Source: Priestia megaterium
Lineage (GTDB): Bacteria; Bacillota; Bacilli; Bacillales; Bacillaceae_H
Reading direction: 5' to 3'
NCBI RefSeq assembly: GCF_009497655.1
Contig: NZ_CP023317.1
Span: 959,501-1,023,500, forward strand
DNA: 64,000 nucleotides
Positions within the stretch are counted from its first letter, which is position 1. Every line of letters begins with the position of its first letter. The position numbers and the translations under genes are program-made. The notes beneath the pieces are model-generated. The model was given only the letters and a program-made list of their open reading frames with translations. It searched no databases and was not told where the DNA came from. Positions 41,845-51,743 of this stretch are shown here, piece by piece.

Positions 41845-41911
41845 CGTAAGGATTCATAATGCTTTTGCTTTTTTATGTAAACGGGTACAATATGAGTAAG
41901 GAGGCCTTCGT

Positions 41912-42580
41912 ATGATTGAAAAACAAGCAGTTGGTGAAAAAGCAGCACAATTTGTTGAAGATGGAATGATTGTAGGGCTAGGAACAGGTTCAACAGCTTA
42001 TTATACAATTGTCAAACTAGGTGAACGAGTAAAAAATGGATTAAACATCAAAGCGGTTCCTACTTCTCAAAAAACAGAAGAACTGGCAAGGAAACTAGGT
42101 ATTCCTATTGTTACCTTAGCGGATGTTGAATATATTGATATAGCAATTGACGGAGCGGATGAAGTGGATAGCGAGCTTTCTTTAATTAAAGGAGGAGGAG
42201 GCGCGCTGCTTCGAGAAAAAATGATTGCGTACGCAGCGAAGCGGTTTATCGTGATTGCGGATTCTAAGAAAATAGTGAAGACGCTAGGAGCTTTTCCTCT
42301 TCCTGTTGAAGTTATACGTTTTGGCTGGGAAATGACGGCGAAGCATATTCGCAGTGCAGGTTGTGTACCGCAGCTTAGGCTTTTAGATGATCATACGCCG
42401 TTTATCACTGATAACGGAAATTATATTCTAGACTGCCATTTTTCAGAAATTGAAAATCCTGCTGTGCTGGAAAAACAGCTTACAATGATTCCAGGCGTAG
42501 TAGAAAGCGGTTTGTTTGTAGGAATGACGGAGGAAGTCATTACCGTACAAAAACAAGAGGTTCATATCATAAAAAAATAG
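41912..42580 (+). CDS. rpiA: Ribose-5-phosphate isomerase A
   Basis: 222 residues interconverting ribose-5-P and ribulose-5-P in the pentose phosphate pathway. Motifs: VGLGTGSTAYYTIVKLGE, IDIAIDGADEVDSELSLIKGGGGALLREK (split here as DGADEVD and GGGGALLREK, with the catalytic Glu and Lys) and FPLPVEVIRFGW. AAGGAGG precedes the ATG. Monocistronic with a bidirectional terminator. Confidence 0.97.
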   Translation: MIEKQAVGEKAAQFVEDGMIVGLGTGSTAYYTIVKLGERVKNGLNIKAVPTSQKTEELARKLGIPIVTLADVEYIDIAIDGADEVDSELSLIKGGGGALLREKMIAYAAKRFIVIADSKKIVKTLGAFPLPVEVIRFGWEMTAKHIRSAGCVPQLRLLDDHTPFITDNGNYILDCHFSEIENPAVLEKQLTMIPGVVESGLFVGMTEEVITVQKQEVHIIKK

Positions 42581-42612
42581 AAGCTTTGGCGTCGGGCCTA
42601 GGCTTCTATTTT
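42578..42612. terminator. Bidirectional terminator between rpiA and the YdbC-like gene
   Basis: AAATAGAAGC and GCTTCTATTT form the stem around a 13-nt loop, with A/T runs. Confidence 0.8.
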
Positions 42613-43206
42613 TTAATTGGAAAGAACGTTCCAATTTTTCTCTAATTGATATATGTATTGAGACGCGTTCAGTACATTTGGATGAACGAAAGTATCAATT
42701 GTTTTTTGCGGACAAGCAGATCCGTATAATGAAAAAATGACAAGCTTGCTATGCTCGATTGGTGATACAACGTGAGATAAACAGCGATAAGAAGGATTTA
42801 TCAAGCTTTTTACCATCTCATGAATATCTTCTTTGTCGTAAAAATCGACTTCAATTTCCGTCTTTACTAAATAACGGCTTTCAATGGCGCTGCTTCTATA
42901 ATAATTGTAGCGTGCTCCGATGAAGTAGGACGGATCTGATGTTGAAACGTCCAAATTCGTATATGTTTGATCCTGCTTGCTTTTATAAAAAATAGAATCA
43001 TGAGTATGCTTCATGAATTCTTGATAAGTTGTTCCATCTTCCCACAGAGCTAGAATACAAGCATCTGTTTCATCTTCCACGTTCCAACCCCCTAATTGGC
43101 CAATGAAACCATTCACGTGTGCAAGAGCAGCCCAATGCTGTTGCGTATATGAAAAAGATGCTTTTTTATCAGTCGGTATGCTGCATTTCACAATTTTTGT
43201 CAACAT
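42613..43206 (-). CDS. DUF4937 (YdbC-like) protein
   Basis: 197 residues, no membrane segment. N-terminal monooxygenase-like ABM fold (KIVKCSIPTDKKASFSYTQQHWAALAHVNGF, FIGQLGGWN, ACILALWEDGTTYQEFM) followed by a second half with ARYNYYRSSAIESRYLVKTEIEVDFYD. The pattern is that of the DUF4937/YdbC family. Role unknown; heme or small-molecule handling is typical for the ABM fold but unproven here. Confidence 0.75.
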   Translation of the reverse strand: MLTKIVKCSIPTDKKASFSYTQQHWAALAHVNGFIGQLGGWNVEDETDACILALWEDGTTYQEFMKHTHDSIFYKSKQDQTYTNLDVSTSDPSYFIGARYNYYRSSAIESRYLVKTEIEVDFYDKEDIHEMVKSLINPSYRCLSHVVSPIEHSKLVIFSLYGSACPQKTIDTFVHPNVLNASQYIYQLEKNWNVLSN

Positions 43207-43342
43207 TCTCCCATCACCTCAATTAATTACTTCGATAAATGCAGGAAAAATCCTTCTAAAAAGAGGAAAATGATAGACATATCCCCCCTTTAAAAGCCAT
43301 ACATTTCAAATAGGACAATGTTAGGGAAAGAAGGGGAAATGA

Positions 43343-45274
43343 ATGAAAGTTTTTCGTGCAAAAGCCTGTCAGTCTCCTACGCGAAAAGGCTGGTCAATTA
43401 TGTTTCAGCATCCGTTTAAAAAAGATGAAAGAGGAAGATCGCACCCGTTTGTTAAACGGTTTATGTATACAGAGCAACACGATGAAATTGACATGTTGGT
43501 TGAAGAGATGAATGAACTGCTGAGAGTGCAGGATTTTTGGACAAGTACTGCAAAAGGAAGAGCAAAAGCAAGGTATGATGAACGAGTAGTGAATGCTTTT
43601 TATAACGATATTGAAAAAAAGACAAGCGAACAAATTGACAGCGAGTATGAGTACGTTCATGTAATAGGAGAACAAGGAAGCGGCAAAACATCTTTAATCC
43701 GCCAGCTTCTTGGTATAAAAAAGGAGTGCGGCTTTCTAGGAATAGGCAGTAAAGGCGCTTATTCTGCTACGTATAAGGTGAAGGATTCTCAACACTATGA
43801 AGCTGCCGTCTCTTTTTTTACGCGAAGTGAAGTGCAAAGGAAAGTGGAGAATATCCTACTAAGAAGCGCTGAAGTGTATGCTGAAGGAGGCACGGATTAT
43901 GACTTGGTCTTTGAGTTATTACACGGAGATTCCTCTTTTAATCTGCGCGCTCTTTTGGGAGATATCCCATACAAAGCCCGTTATTTTAATGATGATGTTC
44001 CTTTAAGAATGAGCGACGAAAATAGTTCATTCAAACAATTTGTAGATGCAATTAAACGAGAAAGTGAAATAGTAAAAGACGCTGTTGATCAAGAAGGAAG
44101 AGATTTTGCAGAGGTATGGCATAAGCGGCTTGAATGTAGGAAGATCACTGAGCAAATGCTTCTGGCAATTGAATCTCGGTTGAGAGAATACAAGGAAGGA
44201 ACGTGGGAAATAGGAGAAGACGACTGGCCAATATCCTGCCGTCTCACAGCAAAAGAGCTGTCTTTCTTTGATCCGCTAACAAATGAAGAAGAAGAAAATA
44301 ACGGACGCCTTATTTATCCATTGTTTCGTAGAATTGAAGTTTTCGGCCCTTTTTCTTTTAAAAAAGGGGTAGCGATTTGCGAGCATCCATCTGTTGAATA
44401 TACGGGCACCATCCACGATTCTTTTAAACAAGCAGCTTCTATTTTATACGTACATCATGGGCTTAAAGAATTAGATATTCAATTTCTTCAGCAGCTCATC
44501 GTACATGGGCACGGTGCTAAGGTAAACGTTTGTGTTACACACGGAGATTTGCTTACCTCTCCAAGCTGCCGTACGGGTTATGCTAAAAAACATGCCATGG
44601 CTAAAATGATAGATGGTGCGCTTAAAAGCGTTTCATCTCTTATGAGAAAACAGCTTCACTACTATTTAACAGTAGGGAATACGTCTATTTTAGAATGTGT
44701 ACACGAGGAATCGGAAGAGAGTCACTTTCTGTATAAAGACTTAAAGACAGCTTTAGTATCAGAAACGAGAAAAAAGCAGCAAGAGCTGCATCCTATTTAT
44801 TTAAACTTGACTGTCTCGCAGGCTTTTTATGAAGCAATGGAGTCGCTGAACATTCCTTATATGGACAGAGAAACGTGTTTAAACATTTCCTTAGGAGAGA
44901 ATGAAGGACCGGTACCAGCTATTGCGTCCGCCGTTATTTCATCTGTGTATGAGCATTTTTTAAGTCAGCCGTCTGGATGGTCAAGTACCTATCATTCGGT
45001 CACCGACCGACAGCAGGTTATTCAAGAGTTGGCAGGTGAGTTCGCAACCGTCGTTTATTCCTATTTCAACGAACAGCTGCTTGAAAATACCCGTAAGGAC
45101 TGGCTAGCTCTTTATAAAGAAGAAGAAGAAGATCAGCCGTATAAATATAGCAGGGTCATAGAAAGTGTGATTCCTGCCAAAAACGATATCTATCAGCAGC
45201 AAATTCTTATGAGAACGGTTTATCAATTGATTAAGTATGTGGTAGAAAAGAAAGACGGCGTAATGGTTCATTAA
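43343..45274 (+). CDS. P-loop ATPase of unknown function
   Basis: 643 residues, cytoplasmic by composition. Walker A is GEQGSGKTS (residues 109-117) after HVIGEQGSGKTSLIRQLLG. A possible Walker B-like ILYVHHGLKELD lies near residue 375. The N-terminal 100 residues are charged (HPFKKDERGRSHPFVKRF). No partner gene, nuclease or methyltransferase domain is recognisable. It is transcribed alone, with a good ribosome site (AAGGGG). The single large size, lone ATPase motif and lack of relatives I can name fit a defence-type or GTP-binding (dynamin-like) protein, but there is no direct evidence. Confidence 0.75.
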   Translation: MKVFRAKACQSPTRKGWSIMFQHPFKKDERGRSHPFVKRFMYTEQHDEIDMLVEEMNELLRVQDFWTSTAKGRAKARYDERVVNAFYNDIEKKTSEQIDSEYEYVHVIGEQGSGKTSLIRQLLGIKKECGFLGIGSKGAYSATYKVKDSQHYEAAVSFFTRSEVQRKVENILLRSAEVYAEGGTDYDLVFELLHGDSSFNLRALLGDIPYKARYFNDDVPLRMSDENSSFKQFVDAIKRESEIVKDAVDQEGRDFAEVWHKRLECRKITEQMLLAIESRLREYKEGTWEIGEDDWPISCRLTAKELSFFDPLTNEEEENNGRLIYPLFRRIEVFGPFSFKKGVAICEHPSVEYTGTIHDSFKQAASILYVHHGLKELDIQFLQQLIVHGHGAKVNVCVTHGDLLTSPSCRTGYAKKHAMAKMIDGALKSVSSLMRKQLHYYLTVGNTSILECVHEESEESHFLYKDLKTALVSETRKKQQELHPIYLNLTVSQAFYEAMESLNIPYMDRETCLNISLGENEGPVPAIASAVISSVYEHFLSQPSGWSSTYHSVTDRQQVIQELAGEFATVVYSYFNEQLLENTRKDWLALYKEEEEDQPYKYSRVIESVIPAKNDIYQQQILMRTVYQLIKYVVEKKDGVMVH

Positions 45275-45303
45275 GGAGTCCGTGTAAAAAGAGGTTTATA
45301 AAT

Positions 45304-45333
45304 AAAAAAAACAGAGCCTGATTTCAGGCTCTA
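45304..45333. terminator. Terminator between convergent genes
   Basis: AGAGCCTGA and TCAGGCTCT pair perfectly; the minus transcript of the L,D-transpeptidase gets a clear U-run from the A8 at 45304-45311. Confidence 0.8.
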
Positions 45334-46389
45334 TTAGCGTTTGGAAATAGCAGTTAACGTATTAGGTCCGGCCACGCCGTCCACTGCTAGCTTATTGTCT
45401 TTTTGAAACTTACGCACAGCAGCTTCTGTATTGGCGCCGAAGATACCGTCCGTGCCTTTTGTATCATAGCCAAGCGCCGTTAATTTCTTTTGAAGAGCTT
45501 GAACATTGCTGCCTTTGCTTCCTTTTTTAAGCGTTTGTTTTGTGTTAATTGTTGTATCCGCTGGTGGATTTGTTGGCTTTGGATTTGTCGGATTTGTTGG
45601 TGTCGGGTTGGTTCCAGGGTTTCCTAAAGCTTTATACGTCGCTGGCCCAACAATACCGTCAGCCGTTAAGCCGTGGTCTTTTTGGAACTTACGCACAGCT
45701 GAATCTGTATTGGCACCGAACACACCGTCCGTACCTTTTGTGTTATAGCCAAGTGAAGTTAGCTTCTGCTGAAGTTCTTTAACTGCATTTCCTTTACTGC
45801 CTTTCTTTAAAACAGTTCCTGTAGAAGGAGCTGGAGTAGAACCTGAGTTTCCAGAAACGTTGTACCCGTTTGCTGCTGCAATGTCATTAAATGATTTAGA
45901 AGAAGTTGTAATCACAACCGGTGTACCGACGGTCACTTTACTAAATAACCATGCCACTTCTTCATCGTACATACGAACGCATCCGCTGCTTACATATTTG
46001 CCAATGGAAGCAGGATTATTATTTCCATGAATAGCATACGTCGTGCCGTATGTACCTCTTGCATTTAGACCCAGCCAGCGGTTGCCAAGAGGGTTTCTAG
46101 GGTCTCCACCAGGAATGTTCCCTGAGTAATAAGGGCGATTGACAATTTTATTCACTACTTTGAAATGGCCCTCTGGTGTAAGAGACTGCGTGCGTCCTGT
46201 TGCGACTGAAAACGTTCGGACAAGTGAACCATTTTGGTAATAAGCGAGTTTATTTGTTGCTTTGTTAATGATAATTAAATGAGATGGTGTTGAAGCAGCT
46301 TCTGTTTTTGGAACGCCTACAAACAAGCAGGCTAGAGCTAGGATAGCCGCTATGAGTACGATTGTTGTTCTTGATATTCTATTTGCCAT
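45334..46389 (-). CDS. L,D-transpeptidase with two peptidoglycan-binding domains
   Basis: About 351 residues from ATG 46389 (GGAGGCG 8 nt upstream; the longer reading lacks one). Signal peptide with AVFTLLA-like core (TIVLIAAILALACLFVG, cut after TEA). YkuD catalytic domain with HGNN (His about 121) and SSGCVRM (Cys about 137) forming 3-3 crosslinks in the wall. Two C-terminal PGB_1 repeats (KKGSKGNAVKELQQKLTSLGY and KKGSKGSNVQALQKKLTALGY, each about 60 residues, separated by a Pro/Thr-rich linker) anchor it to peptidoglycan. Confidence 0.95.
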   Translation of the reverse strand: MANRISRTTIVLIAAILALACLFVGVPKTEAASTPSHLIIINKATNKLAYYQNGSLVRTFSVATGRTQSLTPEGHFKVVNKIVNRPYYSGNIPGGDPRNPLGNRWLGLNARGTYGTTYAIHGNNNPASIGKYVSSGCVRMYDEEVAWLFSKVTVGTPVVITTSSKSFNDIAAANGYNVSGNSGSTPAPSTGTVLKKGSKGNAVKELQQKLTSLGYNTKGTDGVFGANTDSAVRKFQKDHGLTADGIVGPATYKALGNPGTNPTPTNPTNPKPTNPPADTTINTKQTLKKGSKGSNVQALQKKLTALGYDTKGTDGIFGANTEAAVRKFQKDNKLAVDGVAGPNTLTAISKR

Positions 46390-46915
46390 GTGCTGCGCCT
46401 CCTTAGGCTGCATTAATGAAAAACGTATGGTGCGGCAGTGCTATAAATTCTTCACTAATAAAATAAAAGACGAATAGCTGCATTTTCTATACCTGTATGT
46501 ATAAGCTTAATAAGGAAATCATTAAGTAGAAAGACTTTACTAGCGGGAATTTATAATAATAAGAATAACTAAGTTTTTCTTGATGCTTTGTACAACTTTA
46601 AGAATATAAGTTTACTAATCTAGCGGATTCATATTTACATAAGCATCACATCCTTTCCAGTTCTTTATTTTCGTGTAAAGAAATGAAAGCGTTGTACAGA
46701 TTGTTTTGTAATCATATTGTAACATAGTTGTATTTTTTATACCATAAAAAGACATAAAATAGTATAAAAATACTTTATATGGGTTTTATGTACAAAAAAT
46801 TCAAAAGTTCAGGAGAACGAAGCTATTATTAGATATACGAAACTGGAAAAGAAGTATGCGTAGTTTTGTGGAAATAGATAAATATTCTTATTCGAATATA
46901 GGGAGGAAAAGAGTA
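46390..46915. other. AT-rich intergenic region upstream of the L,D-transpeptidase
   Basis: About 525 nt with no gene. A cre-like TGAAAGCGTTGTAC lies at 46684-46697, about 300 nt from the start codon; two positions deviate from consensus and it is not asserted as functional. Confidence 0.5.
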
Positions 46916-46949
46916 AAAAAACTACTTGCAAAGAGACAAGTAGTTTTTA
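46916..46949 (-). terminator. Terminator of the methyltransferase gene
   Basis: AAACTACTTG and CAAGTAGTTT pair around CAAAGAGA, with A-run before and T-run after. Confidence 0.8.
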
Positions 46950-46954
46950 AACCG

Positions 46955-47629
46955 TTATTTTTGAGCATACATTACAACAAAATTAAAAAATTTATAGATG
47001 CAATCCACCGTGCTAAACCCGCTTGCTGTTAGCCAATTTAACTGATCATGTAAAGTTGCCATTTTATCTAACTTCGTACGTTCATGAGCAGCCTTAATTT
47101 GCTCATGCGTTAATCCGCTTGCGGCAATTCTTTCACTCCAGTCTTTTTTATATAACTCTTCAATAATAGAAGAATGGCCTAATACTTGATCGGCATTAAT
47201 AAATATTCCTCCTGTATGCAGTAAATTATGAATTTGCCCATACAGCTTTTGCTTTTGCTCGTCTTCTAAATGATGAATAGCAAGTGACGAAATTACAATG
47301 TCGAATGAGTGCTCAAATTCGTAGCTTGTTATATCTGATACAATAAATTCCATATGCTGTTCGTTTTTAAAGCGCTCCTTAGCTTTTTCAAGCATTTGAT
47401 CTGACACGTCAATCAACGTGAAATGAGCATCTGGGTATTTTTCTTTGACAAAAGAAGAAAACAATCCTGTACCTGCTCCGATATCCAGTACGCGAAGCGG
47501 CTTGTTTGAAAAGTGAAGAAGAGAAACGGGAATGGAATAAAAATCAAAAAAACAAGGAATAAGTTTGCGGCGCTGCTCATCATACTGAGAAGCATGGGCA
47601 TTAAATTTTTCTTTCACGTTATTTTTCAT
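46955..47629 (-). CDS. Class I SAM-dependent methyltransferase
   Basis: About 224 residues from ATG 47629 (AAAGGAGC upstream; the longer reading has none). Motif I is VLDIGAGTGLFSSFVKE, motif II FTLIDVSDQMLEKA, motif III FDIVISSLAIHHLED, the UbiE/COQ5-like small-molecule type. Substrate unknown. Divergent from a LysR-type regulator 131 nt away, which may control it. Confidence 0.88.
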   Translation of the reverse strand: MKNNVKEKFNAHASQYDEQRRKLIPCFFDFYSIPVSLLHFSNKPLRVLDIGAGTGLFSSFVKEKYPDAHFTLIDVSDQMLEKAKERFKNEQHMEFIVSDITSYEFEHSFDIVISSLAIHHLEDEQKQKLYGQIHNLLHTGGIFINADQVLGHSSIIEELYKKDWSERIAASGLTHEQIKAAHERTKLDKMATLHDQLNWLTASGFSTVDCIYKFFNFVVMYAQK

Positions 47630-47760
47630 TTTTACAGCTCCTTTATTTGGTAATATTGAGATACATATATCGTATAGAAGTTTGGCAGAAAAGAAAATAA
47701 ACAAAAATAAGCAGTATTGATTCCAGTTTGTTATGAATAGAAAGAGATGGAGAGAAGAAA

Positions 47761-48630
47761 ATGGAGATCAAATGGTTAAAAACATTCATCATAGCGGCTT
47801 CTTATGAAAATTTCAGGCAAGCGTCTGAAGATTTATTTTTAACACAGCCTGCTGTATCAAAGCATATTCAGCGACTGCAGCAAGAGTTAGGTGCTGAGCT
47901 TTTTGAAAAAAAAGGTAAATACATCACGCTGACTGAGGCAGGACGCTTTTTTTTGCCTCATGCTCAAAAAATGGTGAGGGCATATGAAGAAGGAGTAGGA
48001 AATTTTAAGTTATGGAAGCAAGGATATAACCGAAAACTGGCTATATCCGCTGCTCCTCAAATAGCAGCATCTGTTTTACCAAGCCTCATCAAACAATTTG
48101 TAGAGAGATATCCCCATATTGAAGTAACGGTTAATATCACAAATTCGTTTCAAGTGGGAAAAGACATCAGCGACAGAAGTTCAGATATTGGATTAACAAG
48201 GATGCTTCCGGGTCAGGCAGACGTTTTTTATGAGTTAATTCATAAAGAAAAAGCAGTCTTAGTTGCCCCGTTTTCTGCAGAGGCACGTACGGAACAGGAG
48301 CTGTTATCTTCCTACCGGCTGCTTACGAATAATCATCCTGTTTATTGGGAAGATTTACTCCTTCAAATCAAGGCTTGTTATCCTCACATTCAGCTGCTTC
48401 CTGTGACGCAAGTAGAAATTACAAAGCGCTTTATTGAAGAAGGTTTAGGCGTATCTTATTTGCCATTTTCTATGGTGAAAAAGGAAGTTGAAAATCAAAC
48501 GTTAAGCGTCATTTCACAGCAAAAAATTATCCGGCCTTCTTCACATACGTATATCGTAACAAAAGGTGAAACGGAAGAAACAAAGCAGTTTAAGCACTTT
48601 GTAGCTGAGACCTTAACAGAAACGAGTTGA
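47761..48630 (+). CDS. LysR-family transcriptional regulator
   Basis: 289 residues: N-terminal winged helix (EIKWLKTFIIAASYENFRQASEDLFLTQPAVSKHIQRLQQELGAELFEKKGK across about 2-53) and a C-terminal periplasmic-binding-like effector domain. Divergent with the methyltransferase gene. The next gene, a DUF4181 protein, follows 32 nt later and might be in the same transcript. Confidence 0.92.
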   Translation: MEIKWLKTFIIAASYENFRQASEDLFLTQPAVSKHIQRLQQELGAELFEKKGKYITLTEAGRFFLPHAQKMVRAYEEGVGNFKLWKQGYNRKLAISAAPQIAASVLPSLIKQFVERYPHIEVTVNITNSFQVGKDISDRSSDIGLTRMLPGQADVFYELIHKEKAVLVAPFSAEARTEQELLSSYRLLTNNHPVYWEDLLLQIKACYPHIQLLPVTQVEITKRFIEEGLGVSYLPFSMVKKEVENQTLSVISQQKIIRPSSHTYIVTKGETEETKQFKHFVAETLTETS

Positions 48631-48662
48631 AATGATACCATAAAAAGGAAGGGGGGATGGCA

Positions 48663-49016
48663 ATGTATATATTAATAATACTTGTAGCAGCAGCGGTCTT
48701 AGCAGACGTTATCTTGAGAAAAGTCCTTGATATCCCTCGCAGCAAATTTTGGGGAAAATATGAGTATGAAAGTCTAGCTTTAGGCCGATGGGATAAATAT
48801 GTGACGATAGCTTTTGTTCTTTGTCTGTTATTTGATATGATCTTTATGTTTGTAGAGCCTTATATCGTATCTTTCCTATTTTTAGTCGTGAATATTTTGT
48901 TAAAAAGTATAGATGAATGGAAATACAAACAAGAAACGAAAGAGTACGTAACAAGCTTTGTACAGATGGGATTCTTCTTTACAGCTTTTGTTCTATTAGT
49001 CAGCGGAATTGTATAG
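48663..49016 (+). CDS. DUF4181 membrane protein
   Basis: 117 residues with about three membrane helices (ILIILVAAAVLADVIL, TIAFVLCLLFDMIFMFV, FFFTAFVLLVSGI) and the family pattern VLDIPRSKFWGKYEYESLALGRWDKY. ATG 48663 is favoured over 48657 because GGAAGGGGGG is better spaced for it. Function unknown. Confidence 0.75.
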   Translation: MYILIILVAAAVLADVILRKVLDIPRSKFWGKYEYESLALGRWDKYVTIAFVLCLLFDMIFMFVEPYIVSFLFLVVNILLKSIDEWKYKQETKEYVTSFVQMGFFFTAFVLLVSGIV

Positions 49017-49018
49017 AA

Positions 49019-49050
49019 AAAAGAGCTTTACCTATGGCAAAGCTCTTTTT
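49019..49050. terminator. Bidirectional terminator
   Basis: AAAAAGAGCTTT and AAAGCTCTTTTT pair around ACCTATGGC. Confidence 0.85.
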
Positions 49051-49053
49051 GTA

Positions 49054-49986
49054 TTATTTAAAAATATGATCAATGTCTTTAATTTCAGAAGAAGTGAGCT
49101 GAACATCTAATGTTTTTAAGTTATCAAGTACTTGATCAGCGCGTTTTGCCCCTGGAATTAACACATCAATTGAATCGCGCGTTAAGTACCAAGCCAGAAC
49201 AAGGTGAGCTACTTCTACGCCTTTCGCGTTAGAGATTTGACGAAGACGCTCTACTTTTTCTAGATTTTGCTGAAATGCTTCCCCGATAAAATGAGGCATA
49301 TCTTCGCGCAGGTCATTAAACTTTGTATTTTTATCATATTTCCCAGCAAGTAAACCAGCAGCTAGCGGAAAGTATGGAATAAATGAAATGCGGTTTGCAG
49401 CCGTATAAGGTAAAATATCGTTTTCTGCTTCTCGCTGAATTAAGTTATATTGGCCTTGTACCACGTCTACATAACCATCTTTATTTGCTTCTTTTAACTG
49501 ATCTAACGAGAAGTTTGATACGCCAATAGAACGGATCTTTCCTTCATCTTTTAATTCTTTTAACGCACCGACCGCTTCGTCTTTAGGTGTGTTTTTATCT
49601 GGAAAGTGAATATAATATAAATCGATATAATCTGTTTGAAGGCGTTTTAAGCTATCTTCAACCGACTGTTTTAAAAATGCAGGAGAATTGTCTAGCAGTA
49701 CTTCATCTCCAACAATTTTATGTGCTCCTTTTGTAGCGATCACCGCTTCTTCACGATTTCCGCGTTCTTTTAGTACTTCGCCAATTAATTCTTCAGAACG
49801 TTTAGGACCATAAATGAACGCTGTATCAAGTAGGTTAATGCCATTATCTAACGCCTTATGAACAAGGTCTTTGCCGACTTCTTCGTTTAGGTTAGGATAT
49901 AAGTTATGTCCTCCTACAGCGTTTGTTCCAAGTCCAATAGGGTTAACATATAATTCGGATTTTCCAATCTGCACTTTTTCTGCCAT
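49054..49986 (-). CDS. Aldo/keto reductase
   Basis: 310 residues of the NADPH-dependent AKR barrel. The catalytic tetrad is visible: Asp in [10 protein letters not shown], Tyr in the same motif, Lys in VIATKGAHK and His in [19 protein letters not shown] and the C-terminal NADP site [13 protein letters not shown] are typical of the YqkF/IolS-like group. Substrate unknown. AAAGGAGATG precedes the ATG. Confidence 0.92.
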   Translation of the reverse strand: MAEKVQIGKSELYVNPIGLGTNAVGGHNLYPNLNEEVGKDLVHKALDNGINLLDTAFIYGPKRSEELIGEVLKERGNREEAVIATKGAHKIVGDEVLLDNSPAFLKQSVEDSLKRLQTDYIDLYYIHFPDKNTPKDEAVGALKELKDEGKIRSIGVSNFSLDQLKEANKDGYVDVVQGQYNLIQREAENDILPYTAANRISFIPYFPLAAGLLAGKYDKNTKFNDLREDMPHFIGEAFQQNLEKVERLRQISNAKGVEVAHLVLAWYLTRDSIDVLIPGAKRADQVLDNLKTLDVQLTSSEIKDIDHIFK

Positions 49987-50170
49987 GTCTAACGTCCATC
50001 TCCTTTTTTATATCTTCTTTTTTACTATAGCAAAATATACCATGAATCGAAAATAGTACGCTCATATGAAAAGCAGCTTTAAAAAAATATGTGAACTTGA
50101 GTTACATGTAAATAAGGAGTATATTCTACAGGGCTCTATTTCAATAGCAGAAATAAAAAAAGAACCTCTT

Positions 50171-50884
50171 TTAAATAAGAGACTCTCTTTTAGTCATGGT
50201 AATATGATAGCTTTTTGACAGCTGAAATGTTTCAGCGAGCTGCCTGCGTCCTTGCGCTCCTTGTTCGCGCACATAATCTAATTCGTTTGGTGTAAGAAGC
50301 TTCATGCTAATCAGTTTAATAGATTCGTAAGGTAAAGAGAGGCTAGCTGAAACAGAAGGAGACTGAACTCCTAGCAATACACCAATATCTCCATTTTTAT
50401 TTACAAAATGAGGGGGTACGTCCAAATCCGTAAATTCAATTGAAAGAACATCATGTTTCATGAATAGTTCTAGCATATTAGGGTGAGCGGCAGCATTTTG
50501 ACTCATTTGATAAAGAAGGTCAAATGCCCAGTGATCCTGGATATCCGATAAAGGTCCGCGAAGAGATTCATCATCGCATTCGATATAGAATTCTAATCCC
50601 TTTCCTTGTCTTTGGCTCTTTTCTTCAGGTAGTTGAAACGGATCGGACAAGCCGTCGCTTGCTAAAATAACCGTCTCTGTTTTTTGAACACGAATAAAAG
50701 TTTGACGTCCAGACGGCCAAGCAGGCCCGCCAAAAAACATGGGATTTAACAAATGAGTTAATACGTCTCCGTCTACATGTCCAATTGTGTTCCAGTAGTC
50801 TTTTCTTTTTGAGATTGATTCCTCAAGAACACGCTCTACTTCTTTTTCCTGCTTCTTTTGCTTCCACTTTAAAAATAATGACAA
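50171..50884 (-). CDS. Suppressor-of-fused-like domain protein
   Basis: About 237 residues starting from TTG 50884 with AGAGGTG upstream. The middle contains ILASDGLSDPFQLP, GLEFYIECDD and WAFDLLYQMSQNAAAHP, the pattern of bacterial SUFU-domain proteins; the C-terminal third is ELDYVREQGAQGRRQLAETF. In bacteria this domain is often found next to toxin or immunity genes, but here the neighbours are an aldo/keto reductase and a membrane peptidase. Function unknown. Confidence 0.6.
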   Translation of the reverse strand: MSLFLKWKQKKQEKEVERVLEESISKRKDYWNTIGHVDGDVLTHLLNPMFFGGPAWPSGRQTFIRVQKTETVILASDGLSDPFQLPEEKSQRQGKGLEFYIECDDESLRGPLSDIQDHWAFDLLYQMSQNAAAHPNMLELFMKHDVLSIEFTDLDVPPHFVNKNGDIGVLLGVQSPSVSASLSLPYESIKLISMKLLTPNELDYVREQGAQGRRQLAETFQLSKSYHITMTKRESLI

Positions 50885-51032
50885 GTATCCCACACCTCTT
50901 TACGACTTCATAGTACCCAATATATACCTCATTTAGGGAACTCGTAAACCATTATTTAGTGTATAAAAGTAAATTATTCCTTTAAATTATAAAATTCCCA
51001 AAGTTTTCTCGGGGGATTACAGAATTTTGTCT

Positions 51033-51743
51033 TTAATAAATCAGGTGAAAAATCAAATAAGCCACATAAACGGCCTGTGCGAAAAATAAAAAGCCCCAAA
51101 AGCGTGCTGAAAGATGGGTAAGCTGCTTTAAACTTGTAGCGTCACCCGCATCGTTTGGGTATTTGATGCTTAACACAAAAATAATAAAGGCGGAAAATAG
51201 AGATTCTACAAGTAACAGTGCACCAACAAACATCATGCTGTAGCGCATAAGCTGTGGATCTTGCAGATAATAGATGCCTCCGAGGATCAAACCGATAGAA
51301 AATAGCCATACAATTCCGTATCCGTTACGTACCCAAAGCAGTAAATTAATAACAACAACACTTCCTAACCCGTAAAAAAGCCAGTCGTAGTGGTTGTGAA
51401 CGAGCAGGTAGAAAAACAAATAAGCCATTGCTGAGCTGAACGGGTAGCCGGCTAAGGCAATAATGACGCGCGGCAGCCATCCACGGGATCCCGCGTAGGT
51501 GGCAGTCACAGCTACACCTTCATTATTGGTGTAAAGCTCAATGCGATTGACGCCTTTTCCGACAATAAGCCCCATTAACGCGTGGCCATCTTCATGAAAC
51601 ATCGTATTTAAATTTGAAAAATAACGTCCAATATGCCTAAGCAGTGTATTAATGCTAGGAGCAAATGAACCTATAAATGGAATGCCTCTTGTTAGCACAA
51701 AAGCTAATAAAATAAATAAGAAAAGCGTAGTAGATTGTTCCAT
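51033..51743 (-). CDS. M50-like membrane metallopeptidase
   Basis: 236 residues with about six membrane helices. The zinc motif HEDGH (H50-E51, H54) is embedded in LNTMFHEDGHALMGLIVGKGV, and the second, NPDG-like, region is GYPFSSAMAYLFFYLLV. The YugP/M50B arrangement suggests intramembrane proteolysis, but the second conserved Asp is not obvious. AAAAGGACT precedes the ATG. Confidence 0.75.
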   Translation of the reverse strand: MEQSTTLFLFILLAFVLTRGIPFIGSFAPSINTLLRHIGRYFSNLNTMFHEDGHALMGLIVGKGVNRIELYTNNEGVAVTATYAGSRGWLPRVIIALAGYPFSSAMAYLFFYLLVHNHYDWLFYGLGSVVVINLLLWVRNGYGIVWLFSIGLILGGIYYLQDPQLMRYSMMFVGALLLVESLFSAFIIFVLSIKYPNDAGDATSLKQLTHLSARFWGFLFFAQAVYVAYLIFHLIY

